DNA of 49,237 nucleotides, taken from the NCBI GenBank assembly GCA_017472225.1, contig JAFUQS010000106.1, positions 1 through 49,237 of the forward strand. The letters are read 5' to 3'. This document shows, piece by piece, positions 42,449 through 49,237 of this stretch. The notes under the pieces are model-generated. The model ran no database searches, was not told the DNA's origin, and saw only the letters and a program-made list of their open reading frames with translations. Numbering within the stretch: position 1 is the first letter of the stretch; each line of letters starts with the position of its first letter. The DNA is from Clostridia bacterium (GTDB taxonomy: Bacteria; Bacillota; Clostridia; Oscillospirales; Acutalibacteraceae). The translations under genes and the position numbers were made by a program.

Positions 42449-42854
42449 CGATATCACCACCCTCCACGATTGTCTTGCGTAAATACTTCAAGCCCTTTTG
42501 CTTCTGGTTTGAAACATATTGCGCTGAACAATTCAGTATTTTGGCGATATCCCGTGGCTTCATTTCATCCACGAAAAGCAACTTAAGTATCTGTTGCCTC
42601 ATCAGCGGCAGCTCTGAAAACGCTTTTGCAAGGCGCTCTTCTGTAAACCCAAAAGGGTCATCAGAAAATAGCGTCTGCATATAGGCGTCCTCAGTTGCCG
42701 GCAACTGATCCTCGTCAAGCGAATCCAACGATTCGTGAGGTTCTTCACATTCTCGCTCTAAGTAATTGAGCTTAGCACGTTTTAACAACGTATCGAGCCA
42801 CGCAGTAAACCTTGCGCGGAGCTCATCTCGATCAGCGTTTTGTCGGTAGTCCAA
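42441..42854 (-). CDS. Sigma-70-like protein, Tn916 Orf7-like
   Basis: About 137 residues. The C-terminal region-4 helix-turn-helix is clear (M-R-Q-Q-I-L-K-L-L-F, then P-R-D-I-A-K-I-L-N-C-S-A-Q-Y-V-S-N-Q-K). A TTG at 42854 sits seven bases after AAAGGAGG; the upstream GTG at 42881 would place the ribosome site inside the gene, so TTG is preferred. It likely directs transcription of element genes. Confidence 0.8.
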   Translation of the reverse strand: MDYRQNADRDELRARFTAWLDTLLKRAKLNYLERECEEPHESLDSLDEDQLPATEDAYMQTLFSDDPFGFTEERLAKAFSELPLMRQQILKLLFVDEMKPRDIAKILNCSAQYVSNQKQKGLKYLRKTIVEGGDIDG

Positions 42855-43004
42855 ACATATGCCTCCTTTGGGGCATACCACCGAGCAAAACTATATTTAC
42901 AACATGCCACAGTGGCATGCCGTGAAATTATATTCTGTGTTCGTACAGTTGGGTCCACAGCAATCAGAACATTGGAATCACCTCCTTCCCGTAAGACAAA
43001 CAAA

Positions 43005-43042
43005 AAGCGACCTAACCATAAATAAATATGGCAAGGCCGCTT
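43005..43042 (-). terminator. Attenuator-like hairpin before the sigma-like gene
   Basis: On the minus strand AAGCGGCCT..CCATA pairs with TATGG..AGG.CGCTT, then TTTTTG. The 298-base gap 42855-43152 also holds a small hairpin ATGCCAC/GTGGCAT near 42907 and an AAGGAGG before a two-codon frame near 42975, but no convincing gene. Confidence 0.55.
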
Positions 43043-43059
43043 GATCTGGCGTGCATATA

Positions 43060-43083
43060 AAACCGGCGGACAAATGCCGGTTT
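43060..43083. terminator. Second hairpin in the same gap
   Basis: Stem AAACCGGC/GCCGGTTT with an eight-base loop and TTCTTTT after it on the plus strand. It probably ends the XRE gene transcript in part. Confidence 0.55.
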
Positions 43084-43152
43084 CTTTTAATCTACATCTG
43101 TTATTATTTTTTCTCTTGTTAGCTAATTCTCCACATCATATGCTTCTCCGAT

Positions 43153-43491
43153 TTACTTCTTTGCAAAACGTTCCATGGCATCCAAGTAACTACCGAAACT
43201 TTCACACACAAGAATGCGTTGAGAAACATCATATTTATCAATTCTCTCAGCAATTTCTCGCAGATAAATAATTTCCGGGTTATTGTAGTATGTACCTAAA
43301 AGCTGATCTACTGTAACTCCCAGCTTATTTGCAACGATAATAACCATCTCCAGACTTGGCTTTCCAAGGCCCATCTCAATGTGAGCTATATGGCTGACAC
43401 TACAATTGCAACGTTCTGCAAGTTTAGCCTGGCTAATACCACATAAACGACGGTATTTCTGAATGTTTTTACCTAAAGCTCTGTAATCCAC
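43153..43491 (-). CDS. XRE-family transcriptional regulator
   Basis: 112 residues. N-terminal helix-turn-helix of the Cro/C1 type: I-S-Q-A-K-L-A-E-R-C-N-C-S-V-S-H-I-A-H-I-E, followed by K-P-S-L-E-M-V-I-I-V-A-N-K-L-G-V-T-V-D-Q-L-L. The C-terminal 45 residues are helical and may dimerise. Start is GTG behind AAGGAG. A likely regulator of the element, possibly of excision or transfer. Confidence 0.88.
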   Translation of the reverse strand: MDYRALGKNIQKYRRLCGISQAKLAERCNCSVSHIAHIEMGLGKPSLEMVIIVANKLGVTVDQLLGTYYNNPEIIYLREIAERIDKYDVSQRILVCESFGSYLDAMERFAKK

Positions 43492-43630
43492 TGTTTCATC
43501 TTCTCCTTATATAAATATTTTAACGGAACTATCGATGAAACTAAAGAAAGCATATGTGCAAGTCCTATCACGAATTGTGCAGGTATAAATGAGAAATAGT
43601 AATGATTTCATTCTCTAATAAAAACAGAAA

Positions 43631-43655
43631 AGTCTACTATCGGTGATAGCAGACT
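43631..43655 (-). terminator. Terminator after parR-like gene
   Basis: Stem AGTCTACTATC/GATAGCAGACT with a GGT loop (one mismatch), then TTTTCTGTTTTT on the minus strand. Confidence 0.75.
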
Positions 43656-43665
43656 CATCTGTATT

Positions 43666-44040
43666 TCACCCGAACAAATCAAGGTTATCCAGCATTGTTG
43701 CAACGTCTTGTTCGAGTGCCTCCGGAACCTGCTCAGATTTCGGGGTGGCAGTTCCCGAAATCTGGAGCATAGCCATCTTCTCTTCAACTATAGTCCGTAT
43801 GATTTGCTCCATCTTGGCTTGATTCAAGTTGGAGCCAACCTTCACTTCTATTTTACAGCAAGGGGACTGAAGCTCAGGATGAGAAGCCAGATACTCATTT
43901 AGTGCTGCAATAATGACTGCACTTTTCTTATTGCCCAGGCGTTCTAATAATTCACCGGCTCTGTACTCTTCATCGGTCTCCGAGCCGAACTGCAGTGTAT
44001 ATCTGTATTTACCGTCCTTCTTCACAGCGCATCCCACCAC
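43666..44040 (-). CDS. ParR-like DNA-binding partner of ParM
   Basis: Up to 124 residues. The N-terminal half is ribbon-helix-helix-like (Y-R-Y-T-L-Q-F, then R-A-G-E-L-L-E-R-L-G-N-K-K-S-A-V-I-I-A-A-L-N-E-Y-L), the C-terminal part acidic. It follows the ParM-like gene by two bases, as ParR does in actin-type segregation systems, where it binds the centromere and the filament end. Start is one of several GTG codons (44040, 44037 or 44025); none has an ideal ribosome site. Confidence 0.75.
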   Translation of the reverse strand: MVGCAVKKDGKYRYTLQFGSETDEEYRAGELLERLGNKKSAVIIAALNEYLASHPELQSPCCKIEVKVGSNLNQAKMEQIIRTIVEEKMAMLQISGTATPKSEQVPEALEQDVATMLDNLDLFG

Positions 44041-44042
44041 CC

Positions 44043-44960
44043 TTATGCATTAGGGCGGAGCATCTGCGTTCTGCCGAGCATTTCATAGCCCACGGCATTG
44101 GCATTCGGGGAGTCCACGAAGCTTCCTCTCATAACCATAGGCGAATCCTCAAGGAACGGACGAAGCAAAATGCTACCACCTCCGACAAAAATCGCCGGAT
44201 TGGATCTGAGGTCAACCTGCAGCTCACGAAGCTGATTTAGAATGTTGCTGGCGTGTTGCTTGGTTGCACTCGTGATAGTTTCTACTACATCAGCAGGCAA
44301 TCCGATATTTCTTCCACAGAGCACATCACTGATATGCTCATCGTCGAGCAGCATGTCGTGATAGGAGTTGACTTTACGAATAATTTCGTTATTCATCGTG
44401 ATTACACCGGATTCTAAGCTTCTGCAGAACTGAAAGTCGAGCTTGCCGTTCTTAAGCAACAGAACATCGGTGGTATAACCGCCGATATCCACGATGAAGA
44501 TTCGGGGTGTATTAACAATCAGGCTGCTCTGCGGAACGACCGCTGCATATGCCTGCGGGAAAACCATAACCTTATCAATTATAATACTGTACGATCTGTC
44601 TTTATAGATGAAATTGATGGGACCATCCTTTTTGAAGTAACCGGCGAATTTATTCTTCAGAACGCCGTAGTGCTCAGGCGGAAGTCCAACCGCCAACTGA
44701 ATCTGCTCAAAAGGCATATTCCTACCGGCAGTTTCCAGTTCTTTTGCGATAGCGATGAGAGTCAGAATGAAATATCTCTCATCATTGGTCTTATCCTTCA
44801 TATAACTCAGACGCTTTCCGCTTAGCGTCCAGAACTTACCGCCGTATTCCAGAATTTCGTCGGTCATAGGTGGTTTTACTGTATGCTCGGAGAGTCCGGC
44901 AACGAAGGAATGATTTACTGTCTTGATGGCAAAGTTGCCATGATCAATTGCGATTAACAT
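44043..44960 (-). CDS. ParM/StbA-like actin-fold ATPase
   Basis: 305 residues. Actin-fold motifs: phosphate 1 A-I-D-H-G-N-F-A-I-K (4-13), phosphate 2 V-D-I-G-G-Y-T-T-D-V-L (near 170) and adenosine motif F-V-G-G-G-S (near 265). It forms filaments that push DNA copies apart. Start ATG behind TGGAGG. With the adjacent ParR-like protein it should stabilise the element while it exists as a circle. A centromere was not found in the 141-base gap upstream. Confidence 0.85.
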   Translation of the reverse strand: MLIAIDHGNFAIKTVNHSFVAGLSEHTVKPPMTDEILEYGGKFWTLSGKRLSYMKDKTNDERYFILTLIAIAKELETAGRNMPFEQIQLAVGLPPEHYGVLKNKFAGYFKKDGPINFIYKDRSYSIIIDKVMVFPQAYAAVVPQSSLIVNTPRIFIVDIGGYTTDVLLLKNGKLDFQFCRSLESGVITMNNEIIRKVNSYHDMLLDDEHISDVLCGRNIGLPADVVETITSATKQHASNILNQLRELQVDLRSNPAIFVGGGSILLRPFLEDSPMVMRGSFVDSPNANAVGYEMLGRTQMLRPNA

Positions 44961-45058
44961 TGTGTATACCTCCAGGTTTTTATTTGTACATCTTCATTAC
45001 ACGATTCATTATGCGTATTTACAACAAGAATGCTCATAAACCGTAAAAAAGCGCACAG

Positions 45059-45088
45059 AAAAAGGGCGAAGCAAAATTTGCCCCGCCC
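45059..45088 (-). terminator. Hairpin between primase-like and parM-like genes
   Basis: Stem GGGCG/CGCCC extended inside by CAAA/TTTG, with five T on the minus strand. It could reduce read-through into the segregation genes, which may have their own promoter. Confidence 0.65.
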
Positions 45089-45101
45089 AATTCCTTTACT
45101 G

Positions 45102-46169
45102 TTACTGTGGACGCTTTCTTTGGAAGCAGCACTCCCAAATATAGTCGTCAAGTCCTTTGTAATTTGGATCCCACAAATAGGTTCCATATCGAAATCCCAT
45201 GTTACCCAACAGTGCAAGCAGACTGTTATATCCATTCTGCACATGATGATTAACTGCAAAATCCATATCAAAGGCAGTTTTGATCTCTACCAAGCCTTCA
45301 CGACGAAGCTCATTTAACATAAGCTCCAACTGGGTAAGAGTGTTTACACCGGGAACAGCAAGAACGGTCATACCGGTAAGTGCATTGATGATGTCCGCCT
45401 TCATTGGTCCTTCGGTCAGCACCAAAGTCGGTCTGACAGGACCAACAAGATGCGTCCATCCTTCTGCACAGCACCCGTCTTCCTGATCTGTACTGGATAT
45501 CCAGCGAAACTTTCTCTTTGTGACATTGTCGCGTCGGACCTGTAGGCCCTGTATTCTGCCAAGGTGGTCACGAACCGGTATCAGAATACCGCGCTTCTCG
45601 TGTATGAAACACCAAGATCCGCTTGTATCCCGATAAAATCCCGGCACACCTGCAAGGTAGTGTCCTTCAGAGCGAAGTTGTTTCGCCAAGGCACTCATAC
45701 CGATAACCGGAGTTGTTTTATAACCCAGTCGCTCGATATCAGCCTCGGTAAGTCCACGTGTTAGCAGGTTTTCTCTGTGATCTGCAGCAAGGGACAGCTT
45801 AGAGAGCAATGCGCTGTAAGTAGCGTGCCGCGAATCAATGTCAGTAAGCGGACACTCGGGCTTGACCTCAGGTTTCACCACGGTCTTTTTTCGTGGCTTG
45901 ATATCCTCAGGTACACCGAGCTGTTCTATAATCGCTTTTCGTGCTTTATCTCGCGATACGCCAGTGTAGAGGGTGTACAAATCAAATATACCCCCGGATA
46001 TTCCACATCGCGGGCATCTGAAAACATCTTTCTTGAGATTGATGTTGAGGTGCTTCTTGCGAGGACTATCATCGCAGCACGGGCATTGCACATTGTATGA
46101 GCTTCTGCCCGAAGGTGGCATCTCTATGCCGAGTAGTGGAATTACATCCCACATGTGAAATATCTCCAT
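45102..46169 (-). CDS. DNA primase-like protein (zinc ribbon plus TOPRIM-like)
   Basis: 355 residues. A CHC2-type zinc domain at the N-terminus (C29-x2-C32 and C52-x2-C55 within F-R-C-P-R-C-G-I-S-G-G) and a DUF3854/TOPRIM-like domain in the C-terminal half (L-V-L-T-E-G-P-M-K-A-D, later F-D-M-D). The central RNA polymerase domain of cellular DnaG is replaced by a shorter region. It probably primes replication of the element. Start ATG shortly after AAGGAGG. Confidence 0.8.
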   Translation of the reverse strand: MEIFHMWDVIPLLGIEMPPSGRSSYNVQCPCCDDSPRKKHLNINLKKDVFRCPRCGISGGIFDLYTLYTGVSRDKARKAIIEQLGVPEDIKPRKKTVVKPEVKPECPLTDIDSRHATYSALLSKLSLAADHRENLLTRGLTEADIERLGYKTTPVIGMSALAKQLRSEGHYLAGVPGFYRDTSGSWCFIHEKRGILIPVRDHLGRIQGLQVRRDNVTKRKFRWISSTDQEDGCCAEGWTHLVGPVRPTLVLTEGPMKADIINALTGMTVLAVPGVNTLTQLELMLNELRREGLVEIKTAFDMDFAVNHHVQNGYNSLLALLGNMGFRYGTYLWDPNYKGLDDYIWECCFQRKRPQ

Positions 46170-46183
46170 ACAGCCTCCTTTCC

Positions 46184-46207
46184 GGGGACGACATCGTTGC
46201 CGTCCCC
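46184..46207. other. Hairpin before the primase-like gene
   Basis: GGGGACG/CGTCCCC stem with a ten-base loop and no T run, ending about 15 bases upstream of the primase-like start. It may be an mRNA-processing or translation signal. Confidence 0.4.
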
Positions 46208-46224
46208 AAATATATGGTGATTAC

Positions 46225-46974
46225 TCACGCGCTGGCTTGCTGTAAGGCATATTCACAAATCAGCTTAGCCGCAGCCTTGATCTCCTCGGATCCAGTAAAC
46301 TTATCTGCGACCCATTTGATCGCTTTGGGATCCTCTCGCAGAACATCTCCGAGAGTTTTTCCGTTGTGTTTGGCAATCGGACACGGAACCGCCATAGCAT
46401 TAGCCAGGCGTTCCTCGAAGGTAAGTTCCTTCTTAGGTATCTCAATTACCGTGTATTCTTCCTCGGCAACCACTGCACCGGAATTATCGCCGGTAACACC
46501 TGTCTCGGTATTCGGTGCGCCCGTCAGACCGAGTTCGTCCGGTGCGACCTGTTCAAAATCTTCACCAGCCATTGCAAACTGAAGACCGAACCCGGCATTT
46601 CTGAGAGCAATGCCAACAGCCGCTGTCTGCGCCCACTCACGGGGAGACACAGACGGCTTATCCTCACAAATACCACGGGAAGCTGTTGCCTCGGCGAGAT
46701 AACAGTCCGCAGGGTCATTGTACTTCGGGTAAACCTTTGCTGTTGCCACAAAGCAATCTTTTGCCGGTGTGACCTGTACAGCGATTTTTCCTTCCGGATA
46801 TTTCAGGCGGAACCACGCCATCTGAATCATAACGGGCAGACGTTTGCGAGTCTCCTGACTATTCAGATCGGTGAAATCCACCGCAAACGGTGCCGGGTCA
46901 AATCCCTCCACCTTGTTAATGTTTTCGATAATAGCCATCATAGCAGCCTTATCATTCAAGTTATTCTGACTCAT
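46225..46974 (-). CDS. Putative single-strand annealing protein-like recombination protein
   Basis: 249 residues. The N-terminal 135 residues end in Y-L-A-E-A-T-A-S-R-G...W-A-Q-T-A-A-V-G-I-A-L-R-N-A-G-F-G, a pattern reminiscent of Rad52/Erf-type annealing proteins, where an acidic strand precedes a helix and A-L-x-x-x-G-F/Y-G. The C-terminal segment (K-T-L-G-D-V-L-R-E-D-P-K-A-I-K-W-V) resembles the small domain after exonuclease X-type enzymes. Start behind AAGGAGG. The family is a guess from the pattern; it lies among replication genes. Confidence 0.5.
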   Translation of the reverse strand: MSQNNLNDKAAMMAIIENINKVEGFDPAPFAVDFTDLNSQETRKRLPVMIQMAWFRLKYPEGKIAVQVTPAKDCFVATAKVYPKYNDPADCYLAEATASRGICEDKPSVSPREWAQTAAVGIALRNAGFGLQFAMAGEDFEQVAPDELGLTGAPNTETGVTGDNSGAVVAEEEYTVIEIPKKELTFEERLANAMAVPCPIAKHNGKTLGDVLREDPKAIKWVADKFTGSEEIKAAAKLICEYALQQASA

Positions 46975-46987
46975 ATCTGAGACCTCC

Positions 46988-47431
46988 TTATACGTTGATG
47001 TATGTGTTACGGTACTGCATCCATACAGAGAGCACCGTCAAGATATAATTCCCGATTGTAGACCTGTACTGATCCTGGGAGGTAGGGCTGAAACTGGAAA
47101 AACGCTTTCTGCCGTCCTGCACGACCTTTTCAAAGGATGCTGCGGCTGTCTCGCGTTTCTTGATACCTTCCGTATCCGTCTTAGGACCAAACTTTCTCTC
47201 GGTCAGCACAAACTTTACATAGGCATCGACCAGTTGATAATGGTAGCCCATTACCTTGGTATCCATCGTAATCGGTGCCGACTTACTGAGAGACTCGAAT
47301 GTCTCAAGCACACAGATGCGGTAATTTACTTCCTGCATCTTCAGGTTGTCCTCCAGGGGCAGGCTGTTCGCTGCAATCTGAGAACGGTAGTTGTTTTGCA
47401 GATTTCTGTAGTTATCTAAGATAGTTGCCAT
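46988..47431 (-). CDS. Hypothetical helical protein
   Basis: 147 residues, mostly helical, no membrane segment and no recognised motif. Start ATG behind GGAGTAATC. Lies between two small genes of the replication module with gaps of 13 and 5 bases, so it is probably an accessory replication or recombination factor, by position only. Confidence 0.65.
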   Translation of the reverse strand: MATILDNYRNLQNNYRSQIAANSLPLEDNLKMQEVNYRICVLETFESLSKSAPITMDTKVMGYHYQLVDAYVKFVLTERKFGPKTDTEGIKKRETAAASFEKVVQDGRKRFSSFSPTSQDQYRSTIGNYILTVLSVWMQYRNTYINV

Positions 47432-47436
47432 GATGA

Positions 47437-47622
47437 TTACTCCTCTCCGTCTTTAATGGCGAAATCACGAACGATTTCGTGTTTCTCAGCGTTGACAATC
47501 GCACCAAATGCTCGGTCAAAATCGACCTTCTTTACATAGACGATATCTTCATCGCTGTATACCAACTTGACGCGGTCTCCATCAATGCTCCAGTCTGCCA
47601 AATAAATTCTGTTGTTACCCAT
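47437..47622 (-). CDS. Hypothetical 61-residue protein
   Basis: Start ATG at 47622 behind AAGGAG; the longer frame upstream overlaps the helicase gene in another phase. Acidic small protein with beta-like pattern (I-Y-L-A-D-W-S-I-D-G-D-R-V-K-L-V-Y). No family recognised. In the same operon as the helicase. Confidence 0.6.
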   Translation of the reverse strand: MGNNRIYLADWSIDGDRVKLVYSDEDIVYVKKVDFDRAFGAIVNAEKHEIVRDFAIKDGEE

Positions 47623-47639
47623 AATTATTCTCCTTTCGG

Positions 47640-49237
47640 TTATGCGAGTTCCTGCAGGCGATGTGCCAGGCAGGTACCTCTTTTTTCGGTATCTGTTTTC
47701 TTTATTGCAATGCATAAGGCTCTGCGTTCGCCAACGATAATGACCTTTTCCTTGCCACGGGTGATCGCCGTATAAACAAGCGGTCTCGTCAGCATAATGT
47801 GATGAGCGCACTGCAGATTGATAATAACGGATCTGTACTCAGACCCTTGTGATTTGTGGATGGTCGATGCATATCCAAGGTCAATCATATCGAGTTCGCT
47901 TGAGTCGTACTCTTTGGTACGACCGTCCCCGAAATCAATACAAATTGTGGATTCATCTCCGAACTTATAGATGCTGCGGATATATCCAATATCTCCGTTA
48001 TTGACATCCTCATAGTTCTTGATTTGCATGACCTTATCTCCGGTTCTGAACTTCCTCTTACCGCAGGTTACTTCCTGTTTGCCTGCCTCGGGTGGATTGA
48101 CCATCTCACGAAGAAGCTCGTTTAATGCATTTACACCGGTCTCTGTCTTCTGACGGTACGGACTTAAAAGTGCCACGTTATCAACCCCGTACTTTGCAAC
48201 TTCCTGCATATACAGTTCTGCAATTCGGTTGGCTGAGTCTGACAGGTTGGCTGAGTCAACAAATCGGAAGTCACTTCCATACTCAAGACTCAGATTACCG
48301 TGCCTGATCAGCTTGGCATTCACTGCTATCCGGCTACCATCGGTTTGACGGAACACCCTGTCCAGTCTGACAACCGGGATACGGGCACTTGCGATCATCT
48401 CGCTGAGCACAGCACCGGGTCCGACAGACGGAAGCTGGTCCGAGTCACCAATAAGAACGATTTGTGCATTTGATTTCACTGCCTCAAGAAGTCTTCCGGC
48501 AAGATAAATGTCCATCATTGACACCTCATCCACAAGGATGATATCGGCTTCCAAAGCAACCGACTCTCCGTAATCACCATCTTCTCCAGCCATAAGTCCC
48601 AACGCTTTATGAATCGTTGATGCTTCGAGTCCTGTTGATTGCTCCATCCTTCGAGCAGCACGCCCGGTAGGAGCACACAAACAGATCTCTTTGCGCGGAT
48701 TATAACGACGGTAAATATCAAGGATTGCACGAAGAATCATGCTTTTTCCGGTACCGGGACCACCCGTAATCACGGATAAGCCCTGTGTCAACGCCATCTT
48801 CACAGCCTCACGCTGCTCAGGTGCAAGTTTCAACTTCAGACGAAGCTCTTCCGCATCCAAGTCAGCTTCCAAATCACCATATGAATGGCTCCTGGCACTG
48901 CGCATCTGCCGGGATAACAGTTCAGCCAGATTGCTTTCAGCATAGGCTGTCTTACTGCGATAAACATTCCCTTGGTAAGAAATCAGTTTTCCGCTATAAA
49001 TGAGTCTGGCAGCACGGTTGGCTACCATATCCTCAGTGAGCTGCGGCGTGTCGAGAATTTTCAAGCAAGCCTTGACGAATGCGTGCTTTTCCATACAAAG
49101 ATTACCTTTGCCCTCAGAATCGGTAAGCGTATAGAGGATGCCTTCATCCACGCGTTCGGTTGAAAGCTGGTCAAATCCCATGCTCATTGCAATTTTGTCG
49201 GCGGTCTTAAAACCAATGCCGGCAATCTCGCACAACT
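47640..49237 (-). CDS. RecD2-like ATP-dependent DNA helicase (partial)
   Basis: About 532 residues are visible; the N-terminus continues beyond the window. Begins inside a helix-hairpin-helix region (I-A-G-I-G-F-K-T-A-D-K-I-A). Superfamily 1B helicase motifs: Walker A G-G-P-G-T-G-K-S (158-165 of the visible part), L-V-D-E-V-S-M-M-D, G-D-S-D-Q-L-P-S-V-G-P-G, and the UvrD-like C-terminal T-I-H-K-S-Q-G-S-E and Y-T-A-I-T-R-G. It unwinds DNA 5' to 3' and may help replicate or recombine the element. No RecB or RecC partner. Confidence 0.9.
   Translation of the reverse strand, partial: LCEIAGIGFKTADKIAMSMGFDQLSTERVDEGILYTLTDSEGKGNLCMEKHAFVKACLKILDTPQLTEDMVANRAARLIYSGKLISYQGNVYRSKTAYAESNLAELLSRQMRSARSHSYGDLEADLDAEELRLKLKLAPEQREAVKMALTQGLSVITGGPGTGKSMILRAILDIYRRYNPRKEICLCAPTGRAARRMEQSTGLEASTIHKALGLMAGEDGDYGESVALEADIILVDEVSMMDIYLAGRLLEAVKSNAQIVLIGDSDQLPSVGPGAVLSEMIASARIPVVRLDRVFRQTDGSRIAVNAKLIRHGNLSLEYGSDFRFVDSANLSDSANRIAELYMQEVAKYGVDNVALLSPYRQKTETGVNALNELLREMVNPPEAGKQEVTCGKRKFRTGDKVMQIKNYEDVNNGDIGYIRSIYKFGDESTICIDFGDGRTKEYDSSELDMIDLGYASTIHKSQGSEYRSVIINLQCAHHIMLTRPLVYTAITRGKEKVIIVGERRALCIAIKKTDTEKRGTCLAHRLQELA

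Larger units (their letters stand above)
39725..49237 (-). mobile_element. Integrative element (Tn916-like integrase module), partial
   Basis: From the integrase at its left end the element carries RHH and DUF6462-like proteins, a sigma/HTH pair like Tn916 Orf7/Orf8, an XRE regulator, a ParM/ParR pair, a primase and a RecD2-like helicase, nearly all on the minus strand. This is an integrative and conjugative element or plasmid-like prophage. No transfer or capsid genes are inside the window and the right end is beyond it. The exact left end is not proven; it lies between the tnpV relic and the integrase. Confidence 0.75.

Noticed and set aside
42782-43003. 73-codon frame on the minus strand upstream of the sigma-like gene
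   Set aside because: It overlaps the sigma-like gene in another phase and has no family resemblance; its only start is within the ribosome-site region.
44961-45101. Centromere (parC) repeats
   Set aside because: No iterated sequence is visible; only a terminator-like hairpin is present.
44954-45271. 105-codon minus-strand frame across the primase-like gene end
   Set aside because: It overlaps the primase-like coding region in another frame and has no ribosome site or recognisable motif.

Overview
The window reads like chromosome from an anaerobic, gut-dwelling member of the Clostridia (Oscillospiraceae/Ruminococcaceae-like). The evidence is strong AAGGAGG-type ribosome binding sites, a tryptophan T-box, an oxygen-independent class III ribonucleotide reductase under NrdR boxes, a bile salt hydrolase, several plant-polysaccharide glycosidases with GPH-type sugar transporters, corrinoid methyltransferases, and a Tn916-like integrase and TnpV relic. 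No rRNA or tRNA gene was seen, so the placement is by gene content only.

Layout. 1-1701 (minus): a sigma factor followed by single-pass membrane proteins, two of which look like tandem paralogs. 1844-4576: a secreted multidomain GH51 arabinofuranosidase. 4738-5997: nicotinamidase plus NAD synthetase (NAD salvage). 6059-8297 (minus): GPH transporter plus a small membrane protein with an HEYGH motif. 8444-12614: nrdG, tandem NrdR boxes, nrdD with a C-terminal thioredoxin-like domain, trxB. 12902-14508: TraX-like, DUF4186 and GNAT proteins. 14513-19252: AraC regulator divergent from a GPH transporter and a GH2 glycosidase. 19440-22146: a second sigma factor/membrane protein operon. 22162-23686 (minus): Cu/Zn superoxide dismutase and bile salt hydrolase. 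23813-24760: GH43. 24927-28796 (minus): two URO-D-type methyltransferases, a corrinoid protein and an AraC regulator. 28939-31370 (minus): VWA/DUF2201 protein and MoxR-type ATPase. 31691-33549: Trp T-box, a 42-codon leader ORF and an orphan trpB. 33603-33773: an array of small hairpins. 33934-36291 (minus): two DUF5131 proteins around a MarR regulator, one joined to a flavin-oxidase-like domain. 36429-38301 (minus): aldo/keto reductase and a second GH43. 38343-39700: HAD protein, a doubtful ORF, a broken tnpV and a 45-bp direct repeat.

From about 39.7 kb to the window end lies the integrase-proximal part of an integrative element, nearly all on the minus strand: tyrosine integrase, ribbon-helix-helix protein, DUF6462-like protein, a strongly paired non-coding segment, a Tn916-Orf7/Orf8-like sigma/HTH pair, XRE regulator, ParR/ParM-like segregation pair, primase-like protein, a possible single-strand annealing protein, two small unknowns and a RecD2-like helicase cut by the window edge.

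Working picture: arabinose- and galactose-containing glycans are degraded outside and inside the cell (GH51, two GH43, GH2), with import by GPH symporters under AraC control. NAD salvage and anaerobic deoxynucleotide synthesis are housekeeping. Bile salt hydrolase and SodC suit an intestinal life. The least explained parts are the activator-less corrinoid operon, the DUF5131/MarR/flavin-oxidase operon, the palindromic hairpin array after trpB, and the structured segment of the mobile element.
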